From NCBI GenBank assembly GCA_947492745.1, contig CANLOE010000039.1, positions 1 through 54,884 on the forward strand: a stretch of 54,884 nt of DNA, given 5' to 3'. The translations under genes and the position numbers were made by a program. The notes under the pieces are model-generated. The model saw only the letters and a program-made list of their open reading frames with translations. It made no database searches and had not been told where the DNA came from. The stretch's first letter is position 1, and the number at the start of each line of letters is the position of its first letter. Below are positions 42,852 to 52,470 of this stretch, piece by piece. The DNA comes from an uncultured Cyclobacteriaceae bacterium. Its GTDB lineage: Bacteria > Bacteroidota > Bacteroidia > Cytophagales > Cyclobacteriaceae.

Positions 42852-45800
42852 TTAAAGATCAAAGAAATAGGAATCATCTGGAGTATACTTTTTGTACGGA
42901 ATATCAACGTCAAGTCCCCTACGTTGAATTTCGTAGATCCTTGTATTTCCCTGGATCACTTTGCCCGTTTTCGTGTTTATTCTTACAAATTCTCCGTTCT
43001 TTGGATTCGTAACACTTTTAATCAAGTCTCTATCAGAAAGCTTTTGTATATCCTTGTATCCAGCAGACTTGGTTATTAAATCATCAGAATGCAGAAGTGT
43101 AAAATCCTCGGCTTTTTTCGAAAGTGCATTCCTTACCCCCCTCTCCCCTTCCCTTCCTCCTTTCGTATACCATAGCCAATGCTGGTACAGGTCGTTGAGT
43201 TCGTTCTTTTCCTGCTGGGTCAGCGTGCCCTGCGACTTCTTGTGCTGCAGCTCGTGGAAACGCTGCTCCCTGCCGTCGTTCCATATCGAGTCGTCGTTGC
43301 CGCCCGCCTCATGGCTCATGAACATCAAGGTAGCGAACAGCCCTGCTATGCGCAGCCCCATGGCGGTACCTTTGGTGGCCACCTGCTCCACTACCTTCTC
43401 GGCCACGGTCATCTTGATGACTTCCCTTAACAGCTCGTTCTCCACGAGTGCCCTTTGCTCTTCGCAGGGCGGCTTACCGGGACAGTCGCACTTGCAGCCG
43501 TCCTGTACAAAGGCATAGGACAGTGCCCTATAGGCTATCTGGGCCTCCTGCCCCGTCAGCAGTAGGCCCCGCGAGGTCTCCTTGATGTCCCGGCCATCGG
43601 GGTCGATGGTGGCGATGGGGTCGTTCCCCGCCCAGCTATAGGGGGAGAGGTCCGTATAGCGGTCGGCATGGGGGTCGGGCTGCCAGGTACGGCCCGCGGC
43701 CGGGTCGTACATCCGCCAGCCAAAGTCGGTGCTGTTCAGCCCCAGCACGTCCTGACGCTCCTTGCCCTGGTAGAGGAAGCTGTTCCCCTTGGCCATGGCA
43801 CGACTGTAGGAGCCGAAGGTCAGCCCGAAGGGATAGTAGTCGTCCCGCTGTACCACGGGCCCTTCGCTATGGACCACACGCAGGTCGTCAAAGAACACCC
43901 TGTCCTCGGGCCGCAGCCCTTCGTAGGAGACATAAATATAGGCATAGCCGCTCTGCGGCACAAGAACCGGTCCGAAAGAAAGCTGCTCTCTGTTATGAAG
44001 GCCGGCATCCGTGACGGGGCGAAAGCCCATGTCCAGGGGCCGCAGGTCCTCATCGAGCAGGATGTAGTTCAGGTAGGCAGCGGGGGCAGCGGGATATGCC
44101 CTGTTGGCCCCGATGGCCAGTGCGGGCAGGCCCTGGAAGACTTCCCCTGCCCTACGCTGTAGCTCAGTGCCCGTGGACAGGCCGCCCAAAGAGGCCGCCA
44201 GGACAGTGGCCATGGCTTCCCGCTCCAGCACGGCACCATTGCCCGCATTGCCCTCATGATAGGCCCAGGTACTGATGTCCAGGGTATCGCCCGCACCCAC
44301 GGCCAGCGAAAGGCTCGGTCCGATGCGCTGCGCGGTGTTCAGCTCGGCCACTTCCTCGCCCGTGTGGGCAGCGGTGGGAAAGTGCACCCGTGTGGAGGAG
44401 AGGTTTTCGAACAGCTGTTCTTCCTGCCCCGCATCCCCGGTCTCCATCCCCGCGCGGTAGGTACTCCGTTCGTGCCGGGCATCGAAGGTCACGCGGACAT
44501 TGCCCAGGTGGTCGCGGAGGTGGTACTGCTGCTTCCAGAGGCGGGGGTCGCTGCCCTGGGCAAGTATGCGCCCCTCGGGCACATGGATCTGCTCCAGCGC
44601 ACCATCGGCATAGATAAAGGGCCCCGAATAGTCACGCTGCTCGGTGGGCCGCATTTCGTCGAGGCGCAGGCGGCGCAGGTAGACATTGTCCTTGCCGGGG
44701 TCCGCCGAGCCGGGGAACTTCCGCGCATCGCCCTGTAGGAGGATGATCCGCACGGGATTGTCCTCGTCCACCGCTGCTTCCAGCGTGACGCGGAACCAGC
44801 GGTCGGTGCTGCGGTAGGTCTCCGTACCCAGGGTAGTGCCGAGCTGTAGCCTGACCCCGTCCACGTGGGGATTGCCGGAGGGGATGTACAGCTCCGCGCT
44901 GAGCCGTACCCGCTTGTGGCGGATGCCCTCGGGCCGCTTGACGAGGAGATGGTCGGTACGCCCTGCATCGGCATGGAGGCGCAGTACGGCATCGCGGCCC
45001 GCATGGTCAAGACCTGCGGTCGTGGTGACCGCGCTCCCGTTCCACCCATCGGCGGTCCGGTCAAAGTCACTGTGGGCTATCCCTTCGGCGAGGTAGACGG
45101 TCCGGGCGAGTTTACTGCCCTCGGCGGTATAGGTATAGCGCAGGGAGGAGCCGTCCACTTTGTCCACCTGCTCGGGCAGGTTCAGGTAGTTGTAGCGGAT
45201 GCAGGTGATGTCCCTGTTCGCATCGCTACTGAGGTTGCCGTTGGGGTCATGGCCATAATCGGGACGTTCCTCTGTGGCCTTATGCCCATCGCGAAAGCCG
45301 AGGTCCTTTATCTTCCGGCCTTCTCCGAGTGCACCGGGGTTGCCACTGTCGCTGACGGAGAGCAGTTGGTTGCCCTGGTAGTTATAGTCGAGCCTATCGA
45401 TGAGGCGGCGCTGTCCCTGCACTTCCCGGAAGCGCAGCAGGCCGAGCAGGTTGCCGTTGAGGTCATAGGAGAGGCCCGCATCGGGCCCGGTAAGGTCAAA
45501 GGCACCGTCATGGCCCTCGGCCCGGTAGACTGCGGTCTTGAGGCGGTTCAGCTCATCGTAGGTATAGTGGTAGGACTGCCAGCGCTCACCTTCGGGGCCG
45601 TCCCCACTTTTCCAGTCCATCTGTCCGATAGTACCGTTGTACCGTGGATTGCGGGCATCGGTATACTTCAGCTTCAGGGAAAAGAGGTCCGCCGGCCCAT
45701 CGGGATGGGCCGCTGAGCGCGCACCGTTGATGGACTCCGGCCAGCCTCGGACGGTATAGCTATAGTCGATGTCCTGTAGGCCGTTCAGGTCCTTGGAGAC

Positions 45801-47285
45801 GAGTTCGCCGAGTTCGTTGTAGCGGTAGCGGATGACCGAGGGGGCCATGCCGTCCACGGTGGTGGTCTCGGTCAGTAGGCGGTCGGCATGGTCATAGGTA
45901 TAGCTGTCGTGGAGGTGCAGGGTACGGCTCCCCGTACTGTGGCTATAGTGCGTCTCCTTGACCAGTGGCAGTACATCGTTCACATAGCTATGGCGCACTT
46001 CGTCATGGCCACCGAGGTGGTTTTCGGTGATCTGTGCCAGCGGCCTGTAGAACGCATCGTAGTAGCTCACCGCACGGAGCAGTGGCCCTCCGAGGATGCG
46101 CAGCATGCTGCCCGTGACCTGCCCTTTTATGGAGGAGCGGTGTCCTCGGTGGCCAAACTTCGGCCCCCAGCCGGGGAGGAAGCCATAATCATCGTAATAG
46201 GTGACGGTCAGCACTTCCTCATCGTTGCGCGGGGGAAAGGAGAGATTGGTATAGCCCAGAGGGGCACTGCGGTCCCGCTGCTCGAAGAGCGGACCGCTGT
46301 GGGCATCCACCAGGGCCTGCATGTCCTCCTGTCCCAGTACCCGGGGATGCCGATAGGTGCCCGTAATGATGGGCCGGTTGAGGGCATCGTATTGGGTATA
46401 GGTCCATTCGCGGCCCGTACGCCCTTGGTCGGTACTGCGCTGTAGGCCATCCTGTGTCAGCACGGGACGGTCCCTTTTGTCATAGACGAAAAAGACCTCT
46501 CCCGCACCGGGGACCTGCTTTTTGATGAGCCGGTCCCGGTCATCGTAGGCATAGCTGTAGGTGTAGGGCCTGATGAGGTCCGTTCCTGTCCTGATGCTGC
46601 GACTGTCGGAGTACTCGGAGTAGGCAGTGCCGAAGGCAGTACTCTTGACCGCGCGGAGGCGGTAGTGGTAGCTGACATTGGGGGAGAGTCCCATGACCGT
46701 ATGCCGAAGCCCGTTGACCTGCTTTCCGTTATAGTCGGGCAGGAGGGTGCCGAAGTCGGCCGTGGTGGATACCTCCAGTAGGTAGTGATCGGCATGGGCC
46801 ACCTCGGTCCAGTGGGCGATGAAGGAGCCGCCCGTGACCCGGGTGGCCGCTTGTAGCTGTGGGGCCCGAGGGGGCAGGAGCAGGGGTACAAAGGTACTGT
46901 TGGCAGAAGCCGCTCCCCCGGTGATGGTCCTGGCCCGTGCAAAGTACAGGCAGTTGTCCAGCCCGGAGACCCGCAGCACGGAAGCCTGAACGGCCCTGTT
47001 ATGGTAGCCTTCCAGAAAAGTGGTGAAGAAAGGACTCTCGGAGATGTCCACTTCATAGTGGTCTGCCCCGCTCTGTGGGCTCCAGCTGAGGGTAAAGGAA
47101 CCGAGCTTCTTCTCGGTGACCCGTAGCTGGGGCGGTCCGGGCTGTGCCAGCGCGGAGCAGCCCAGCAGTAGCAGTAGGGACATCAGTGGCCGCCATGGCG
47201 ATAGGCCCCTTACGTACAGGGACAAGGTGCGGTATAGCGAACCCTCTCGGGCCGGGGATGGTGTTTTCAGGGTATGGGTATGCAT
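42852..47285 (-). CDS. Rhs core protein with neck, linker and ParB-like tip
   Basis: 1477 residues. A signal region ends LLLLGCSALAQ (about 47). Two fibronectin type III domains (about 50-235) are followed by Rhs/YD repeats (YAYDDRDRLIKKQVPGAGEV, about 245 onward), with a beta insertion at about 755-870 and YHLRDHLGNVRVTFD (about 925). The Rhs-associated core is at about 1195-1235 (YDPAAGRTWQPDPHADRY...NDPIATIDPDGRD). A Cys-rich stretch (CKCDCPGKPPC) and a hydrophobic neck (about 1288-1325, GLRIAGLFATLMFM) come next, then linker and junction (KGGREGERG) and a tip of about 95 residues containing GEFVRINTKTGKVIQGNTRI-YEIQRRG, reminiscent of the ParB/sulfiredoxin GxxR motif. The GC-rich core and AT-rich tip differ sharply in base use. 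Last gene of a three-gene Rhs unit (7-bp gap). Confidence 0.92.
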   Translation of the reverse strand: MHTHTLKTPSPAREGSLYRTLSLYVRGLSPWRPLMSLLLLLGCSALAQPGPPQLRVTEKKLGSFTLSWSPQSGADHYEVDISESPFFTTFLEGYHNRAVQASVLRVSGLDNCLYFARARTITGGAASANSTFVPLLLPPRAPQLQAATRVTGGSFIAHWTEVAHADHYLLEVSTTADFGTLLPDYNGKQVNGLRHTVMGLSPNVSYHYRLRAVKSTAFGTAYSEYSDSRSIRTGTDLIRPYTYSYAYDDRDRLIKKQVPGAGEVFFVYDKRDRPVLTQDGLQRSTDQGRTGREWTYTQYDALNRPIITGTYRHPRVLGQEDMQALVDAHSGPLFEQRDRSAPLGYTNLSFPPRNDEEVLTVTYYDDYGFLPGWGPKFGHRGHRSSIKGQVTGSMLRILGGPLLRAVSYYDAFYRPLAQITENHLGGHDEVRHSYVNDVLPLVKETHYSHSTGSRTLHLHDSYTYDHADRLLTETTTVDGMAPSVIRYRYNELGELVSKDLNGLQDIDYSYTVRGWPESINGARSAAHPDGPADLFSLKLKYTDARNPRYNGTIGQMDWKSGDGPEGERWQSYHYTYDELNRLKTAVYRAEGHDGAFDLTGPDAGLSYDLNGNLLGLLRFREVQGQRRLIDRLDYNYQGNQLLSVSDSGNPGALGEGRKIKDLGFRDGHKATEERPDYGHDPNGNLSSDANRDITCIRYNYLNLPEQVDKVDGSSLRYTYTAEGSKLARTVYLAEGIAHSDFDRTADGWNGSAVTTTAGLDHAGRDAVLRLHADAGRTDHLLVKRPEGIRHKRVRLSAELYIPSGNPHVDGVRLQLGTTLGTETYRSTDRWFRVTLEAAVDEDNPVRIILLQGDARKFPGSADPGKDNVYLRRLRLDEMRPTEQRDYSGPFIYADGALEQIHVPEGRILAQGSDPRLWKQQYHLRDHLGNVRVTFDARHERSTYRAGMETGDAGQEEQLFENLSSTRVHFPTAAHTGEEVAELNTAQRIGPSLSLAVGAGDTLDISTWAYHEGNAGNGAVLEREAMATVLAASLGGLSTGTELQRRAGEVFQGLPALAIGANRAYPAAPAAYLNYILLDEDLRPLDMGFRPVTDAGLHNREQLSFGPVLVPQSGYAYIYVSYEGLRPEDRVFFDDLRVVHSEGPVVQRDDYYPFGLTFGSYSRAMAKGNSFLYQGKERQDVLGLNSTDFGWRMYDPAAGRTWQPDPHADRYTDLSPYSWAGNDPIATIDPDGRDIKETSRGLLLTGQEAQIAYRALSYAFVQDGCKCDCPGKPPCEEQRALVENELLREVIKMTVAEKVVEQVATKGTAMGLRIAGLFATLMFMSHEAGGNDDSIWNDGREQRFHELQHKKSQGTLTQQEKNELNDLYQHWLWYTKGGREGERGVRNALSKKAEDFTLLHSDDLITKSAGYKDIQKLSDRDLIKSVTNPKNGEFVRINTKTGKVIQGNTRIYEIQRRGLDVDIPYKKYTPDDSYFFDL

Positions 47286-47292
47286 AGGGCTT

Positions 47293-49308
47293 CTAATTAT
47301 CGATATTTTCTATAAACATGGGAGGCAGTACCTGTCGGAGACGGCCGAGGGCATCGTATACCCGATAGGTGTCCACGCGCTGCTCAGCGAGCCGGGTGCG
47401 GTTCAGTACCACCAGCCCGCGCCGGTCGGTGAAGCGCAGGCTGTACCGGCCCTCTTCATCGGTATGGGCTTCTTTGTAGAGTTCCCCTTCGAGGTAATTG
47501 CCTATACTGAGGAGTGCGCCTCCTTCATCGATGAGCCATTTGATGACGCTGTCCCCCGCACTGTTGTACAGCTGCTGTTGCCGTAGGGTATGTCCTTCGT
47601 CCCCGCCACTGGGAGCAGGGGCCCAGTCCCTGCCCGGGGGGGCGGTCTCCACTTCGTTCCCCGTGCGCAGCAGCGAAGGGGCATAGCGCAGCTCCTCCAT
47701 GGGCCGCGTATCGCGGACTATCCGTGCGTGGATGCCCGTAGTGCGCTGCGGATCGTAAAAGGCGCGGGCCTCTTCATGGGCACGGGCGCGATAGGTACTG
47801 CGGTCGCGGGGGCTGGTATAGGGCAGGTCGGCATAGCGCAGCCGGCCGTACTTGTCGTAGCCCTTGTTCCGGACGGTGTGGTGCCCGAGTGGGGAGGAAC
47901 GGCGCTGTACCTGCTGGTAGGTCTCCCCTTGGCCACTGAGGTACTCCCGGTATATGGCCACGGACTCGGGGGCATAGCCCGCTTCCCGCTGTGCTTCGTA
48001 GGGCCTGCTCCTGTCCTCTCGGGAGCGGTAGGTGGTCATGTAGTTCAGCAGGTCTTCGTCCTGGCCCACGGAGGAGGTATTGCTGGCGACCCAGGTGGCA
48101 TCGGCACAGGCGGCACTGCTCCGCAGGGTGGCCTGTACGCGGTCGGTCGGAGCGATATGGGGCACGACGGTATGGTCCGTATCCCGGTCATGCGCTCTGT
48201 TGTTGACCTGCCAGCGGATCTCGGGGCGGTGCCCGCCCTGTTCTATTTCGGCGAAAAAGGTCACATCACCTCCCGGGGGGACGGCTTCCGCTCCGGGATA
48301 GATGCGGATGGCGACCTCGGGGCGGTGACGGAAGTCCAGTAGGTCGGTGGCAAAGGTCTCCTCCACGATGCGGCCGCGGCCGCAGCCGCTGCTGACGACG
48401 GCTTTCATGGTGAGCGTACTTCCCGGGGACAGTGCCGCAGTGGTATAGGTGGGGGCCTGGGAGACCAGTGTCCCGTCCAGCCGCCATTGGTAGCGGTGAA
48501 ACGTCCCCTCGCTCTCCACCGAGAAGGTCACCGACTGCCCGGGACAGACGATGTTGTCCGGGGGCAGGTCGGTGCCGATGTCCAGGGGCGGGGTGTATAC
48601 GATGAGGTCATCGTGATGGAAGGGATCCAGGGCAGTCACTGCCGCCGAGGAGATACAGCCACCACTGGCCCGGCCCTTGTAGCGGATATCATGCACACTC
48701 GGGTCGAAGTCCGCTACCGTATAGTGGTCGGTACCCTGTGCCGCGAGGTCGCCGTTGAGGTACCACTCATGCCCGCGGAGCTCGTGTTCGGGCCGTAGTG
48801 AGCGTATGGTGAAGGTCACGGACCGGCCCGTGCAGAGGGGAAGGTGCGTGGGGGTATCGGAGGACATCACCGCTCCGGGCCTGCTCGGAGTCTTCAGGGT
48901 AACGGTCAGCACATTGGAGGTGATGCGGCCACTGCCCTTGGTGGCGATGCACTTGACCTTGTTGCCCACACTGAGGGGCCGGTCATTGGACCAGATGAAA
49001 CCAAAATCCACACTGGTGGCGGTGTTATTGGTCCAAGGGATGAAGGTACGGCCACCGTCGGTACTGACATGCCAGTTGTAGGCATAGCCGGGCACCCTGA
49101 TGGGGTCGATGACGCTGAAGTGCAGGCTATGGGGCGCTCCACTACCGGGACACATGGGCAGCGAACCACTCTGTATGGTGATGGTCTGCGCGGAAAGCTG
49201 TAGGGGCAACAGTACCAGTACACTGAGGTACAGTAGTCGCAGGAGAGGATAGGACAGCTGTGGCGGGCAGCACTCTGGGCGGATGCGGGAAATCTGTGCT
49301 ATGTTCAT
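47293..49308 (-). CDS. Second Rhs-unit protein: Ig-like domains plus DUF6443-like end
   Basis: 671 residues with a signal peptide ending LLPLQLSAQ (about 41). Several Ig/PKD-like beta domains follow (CPGSGAPHSLHFSVID, CTGRSVTFTIRSL, CPGQSVTFSVESEG), about 45-395. From about 410 the pattern DEDLLNYMTTYRSREDRSRP, KGYDKYGRLRYADLPYTSP and at the end LRFTDRRGLVVLNRTRLAEQ, YRVYDALGRLRQVLPP is the Rhs-linked DUF6443 type. It starts directly at the stop of the preceding gene and ends 7 bp before the core gene. Probably forms the front of the Rhs shell; that is inference. Confidence 0.85.
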   Translation of the reverse strand: MNIAQISRIRPECCPPQLSYPLLRLLYLSVLVLLPLQLSAQTITIQSGSLPMCPGSGAPHSLHFSVIDPIRVPGYAYNWHVSTDGGRTFIPWTNNTATSVDFGFIWSNDRPLSVGNKVKCIATKGSGRITSNVLTVTLKTPSRPGAVMSSDTPTHLPLCTGRSVTFTIRSLRPEHELRGHEWYLNGDLAAQGTDHYTVADFDPSVHDIRYKGRASGGCISSAAVTALDPFHHDDLIVYTPPLDIGTDLPPDNIVCPGQSVTFSVESEGTFHRYQWRLDGTLVSQAPTYTTAALSPGSTLTMKAVVSSGCGRGRIVEETFATDLLDFRHRPEVAIRIYPGAEAVPPGGDVTFFAEIEQGGHRPEIRWQVNNRAHDRDTDHTVVPHIAPTDRVQATLRSSAACADATWVASNTSSVGQDEDLLNYMTTYRSREDRSRPYEAQREAGYAPESVAIYREYLSGQGETYQQVQRRSSPLGHHTVRNKGYDKYGRLRYADLPYTSPRDRSTYRARAHEEARAFYDPQRTTGIHARIVRDTRPMEELRYAPSLLRTGNEVETAPPGRDWAPAPSGGDEGHTLRQQQLYNSAGDSVIKWLIDEGGALLSIGNYLEGELYKEAHTDEEGRYSLRFTDRRGLVVLNRTRLAEQRVDTYRVYDALGRLRQVLPPMFIENIDN

Positions 49309-52300
49309 TTATTCGGGGTTTTCGTTACGGAAATGGTACTCGTACTGCTGTAGCAGGTTGGCGGGCTTACCGGCCCGTGGTTCGGTGATGGTCTTCAGAC
49401 GGGAGAAGCCGTCCAGGGTATAGCGCAGGGCCCTGCCATTGGGGTCGGCCTGTAGGGTCATGCCATAGTAGCGTTCGTAGCCGAAGGAGCTTACCATGGC
49501 ATGAGGCAGGCGCGCGCGCAGTTTTCCCGCCCAACGGTGATGCCCCGCACCGCTATCGGAGCTCAGGAGACCTGCTATGGAGGTGTTCTCGGCCTCCAGT
49601 GCGTCGCGGACTTCGCCCAAGCGGGCATTCTGTAGGGACATGACGGGATACATGCCGTCATAGCCCCATAGGAGGACGTGGGGCACTCCCTCGCGGGAGC
49701 TGTAGAACTGTACATGACCTTTGGGATCGTAGGCATGCACTTCCTGCTCCAGATCGTAGTCGGTGGCCTCCCGGTAGGCAAAGGTCCGTGCCGGGGGCAG
49801 GTAGTCCCTAGAGGTCAGTGCCCCTACAAAACTACCCTCCGGAGCGGGTCCGGGGTGCAGCTTGCGCAGGCTATGGTAGCGCTTGCGCTTGCCCAGCCGT
49901 GCCTGCCCGGCGGCATTGGCACCATAGTAGGTCTGTAGCGTGGCCTTGAGGGCGGCGGGCCTTTCCCGGCCTGTCCAGTAGGCACCCTCAAAGACCAGCT
50001 CCACGGTCTCTATGGGCAGTCCTACGATGTTCTTCCGCACGAGTGCATCGATAAAGGCACTGCTGCCGGGCCGGTAGTCCAAGGGGTAGGCGGTCCCCGT
50101 TTTCAGGGTCAGGGTGCCTTTGTCGCCCGGAGCCTCGCGGTAGCTTCTCAGCTGTGAGCGCAGCTGTCCGTAGGCATTGTAGCCCATGGAGATGGAGTAC
50201 TGGGACCGGTGGCCCTCTTTATCGTACTCGACCACACTTTCGCCCGTCGGTACATAGGGGGAGCGGTGGTCGCTGTGCAGTTCTATGATGAAGCCCTTGG
50301 TATTGTCGATGGTCCTTTTGAGGATGTACCAATTGCGCTTACTGTTGTCCAGCCGGGTATAGGTAAAGGTTTTTTCCATGATGGGCTTTCCTTCGGTATC
50401 GTAGGATTCCAGGGCCAGCAGCTGACCGCGCTCGTCACCCCGAGGGGAGAAGGAGTAGTAGTTGTCGATAAACTTCCGGCCAAGTATGATCTGTAGCTGT
50501 TCCCAGTCCCCGTCCCTGTCCAGGCGGGGCAGTCCCATGCCTTTGTAGCGCTTCTCTGCACTTTGGTCGGCATGGGACTTCAGGTCGGAGTACCTGTAGC
50601 GGGTATAGCTGCCATCATCGTACTGCTCCACTACTTCGGAGTAGTTGATGTGGCTCCCCTGTGTATATATGGTATTGGTCCGTATATTGGAGCTGATCAT
50701 AAAGAAGATCTCGTAGATATCGGCGTTTTTGTTCAGCTTTCTGTAACCATAGGTCTTATCGTACATCTGCTTGACCTTGCCTCCGAGGATACCACTGGAG
50801 CGGTCCGTGTCCTCACTGCCGAAGTTATGGGTATAGAAGAGGCGCTTGGACCCTGTCGCGTTGGTATTGGGATCATGCTCGATGATGCGACTGATACGGA
50901 TGCCCCCCGCTTTGCGGTTATGGCCCTTGTTGGCTGCCATAGTGTTGGCCAGTACCATGTTTTCCGAAAAGTCATGCTGTTCGTATTCGAAAGCCTTCCA
51001 TGCACCCGTGGGGAAGGATATCCGCTTCAGGGCACCCATCCGCGCTACGTCAAGCCGCTGTGTAGGTTCGCGGCTCATGAAGTTGTTCCTGGGGTTCGGG
51101 ATGAGAGAGGGACGCTCGCTGGCATTGAAGTAGCCCCAGTGGTCTATGGCCTGTGTGAGGTAGGTAGGATAGGGGATATCATCGGGCGGGGGGTAGTAGG
51201 TAAAGCGGTGGGTGGCTATCTTTCTGCCCGCACCCTTGCCCTCGATGCGCTGTAGGCCCATGAGCTGCATGCGGGTATCCATGCCGCTGTACTCGAAAAC
51301 CATGTCGAAGCTCTCGGTGCGCATCTTGGTCAACTGTAACTGCTTGGAAATGTAGTTGACGGCACAGTTGATATCGCTGTTGTTCTTTGGCCAGCCATAG
51401 GCATGGTCAAAATGGACCGTCTCCCCAGAGGAGGCCCGGATGTTCTTGAGGACCTTGGGAGCAAAGCGGAGGGCCACGTAGCAGTGGTCTCGGTGAGAGT
51501 CTATTCCTTCGATTGTATAGTATTTGGAGGTAGTAGCATCTTTGATGTGCTTGGTATACTGTACCTGCGGCCGGTAGTCGGTGATGCCCCCATCGCCACC
51601 GAAGACCTTGTCATCGTAGCGGAAGCTGATGGAGGAGGCTCCGTCTGCGGACTGCATGCCGATAAGGTGCCAGCTGTCATGTCGTGCGTACTGTATGTCA
51701 TCCGCATAGGTGGTCTCGGTACCCAGCGACTTATCGCTATAGTGGCCGCCAAAGCGGTAGGTAGTGCCGTCCTCGGTGATGATCTCCATATAGTTGAACC
51801 CGAATACACTCTGCAAGGCCCCCCCTTGGATGTCCCTCTTCTGCCGGTCTACGTAAAAGCCCTCGGTATCGCCCGCTCGGATGAAACCGAACCTTACCTT
51901 CCAGGCCAGGTGCGGACTGGCATGGTACTCGCCATCGCTGCCCAGCTGGATGGTCCCCGAGAAGCCGTTGAAGTTATAGCTGAAGATATCGGGGGCCAGG
52001 TCGTAGGAGCCGCTCACGGGGCTGTGCTGTTCGAAAAAGGCATATACCTCTTCGTCATCGTCAAAATAGGGCACCAGAAAGTCCCTGGTCAGCACGGTGG
52101 TCCCGCGCCGGTTCCACAGGCCGTATACGAGGGCCTCATCGGGGAGGCCACGCACGGTGCGCGATATCATACCGCCCGCACTCAGGCTCCAGCCCATGCC
52201 CGTTTTGCCGACCCGCTGGTGGGGACGGAAGCCCGATCCGTGGTAGGACAGGCCTATGGCAACACTGAGGTTGCCGTCCCGCACACGGTGCAGCGGTAGG

Positions 52301-52470
52301 CCCACGTTAGCCAGACCATTAAAATAGTTCGGGCTTATATTGGCCTCCAACAGTAGCTGTGCCGCTTCGGGTGAGGGATTCAGTACGTCGTCACTGTCGA
52401 ACTGTGCACGGACACTGCCGTAGAGCAGGAGGGCCAAGAGTAGTGGTAGGTGTCTGTAGTGTTGTTTCAT
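49309..52470 (-). CDS. First Rhs-unit protein, N-terminal shell part
   Basis: 1053 residues from the ATG at 52470, which opens a signal peptide (MKQHYRHLPLLLALLLYGSV-RAQ); an upstream frame to 52566 would bury it. The start of the mature protein (NPSPEAAQLLLEANISPNYF, then GLANVGLPLHRVRDGNLSVA, GMGWSLSAGGMISRTVRGLP) is the typical beginning of Bacteroidota Rhs/SpvB-like shell proteins. YD-like repeats occur near the end (RALRYTDLGFSRLKT-like blocks, WGYDGMYPVMSLQNAR). GC-rich throughout, like the next two genes; the three are contiguous and surely co-transcribed. It carries no tip. Confidence 0.87.
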   Translation of the reverse strand: MKQHYRHLPLLLALLLYGSVRAQFDSDDVLNPSPEAAQLLLEANISPNYFNGLANVGLPLHRVRDGNLSVAIGLSYHGSGFRPHQRVGKTGMGWSLSAGGMISRTVRGLPDEALVYGLWNRRGTTVLTRDFLVPYFDDDEEVYAFFEQHSPVSGSYDLAPDIFSYNFNGFSGTIQLGSDGEYHASPHLAWKVRFGFIRAGDTEGFYVDRQKRDIQGGALQSVFGFNYMEIITEDGTTYRFGGHYSDKSLGTETTYADDIQYARHDSWHLIGMQSADGASSISFRYDDKVFGGDGGITDYRPQVQYTKHIKDATTSKYYTIEGIDSHRDHCYVALRFAPKVLKNIRASSGETVHFDHAYGWPKNNSDINCAVNYISKQLQLTKMRTESFDMVFEYSGMDTRMQLMGLQRIEGKGAGRKIATHRFTYYPPPDDIPYPTYLTQAIDHWGYFNASERPSLIPNPRNNFMSREPTQRLDVARMGALKRISFPTGAWKAFEYEQHDFSENMVLANTMAANKGHNRKAGGIRISRIIEHDPNTNATGSKRLFYTHNFGSEDTDRSSGILGGKVKQMYDKTYGYRKLNKNADIYEIFFMISSNIRTNTIYTQGSHINYSEVVEQYDDGSYTRYRYSDLKSHADQSAEKRYKGMGLPRLDRDGDWEQLQIILGRKFIDNYYSFSPRGDERGQLLALESYDTEGKPIMEKTFTYTRLDNSKRNWYILKRTIDNTKGFIIELHSDHRSPYVPTGESVVEYDKEGHRSQYSISMGYNAYGQLRSQLRSYREAPGDKGTLTLKTGTAYPLDYRPGSSAFIDALVRKNIVGLPIETVELVFEGAYWTGRERPAALKATLQTYYGANAAGQARLGKRKRYHSLRKLHPGPAPEGSFVGALTSRDYLPPARTFAYREATDYDLEQEVHAYDPKGHVQFYSSREGVPHVLLWGYDGMYPVMSLQNARLGEVRDALEAENTSIAGLLSSDSGAGHHRWAGKLRARLPHAMVSSFGYERYYGMTLQADPNGRALRYTLDGFSRLKTITEPRAGKPANLLQQYEYHFRNENPE

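Noticed and set aside
43668-52299. Many long plus-strand frames opposite the Rhs genes
   Set aside because: They follow from high GC content of the genuine minus-strand genes; their products are Gly/Val/Ala-rich and without domains.
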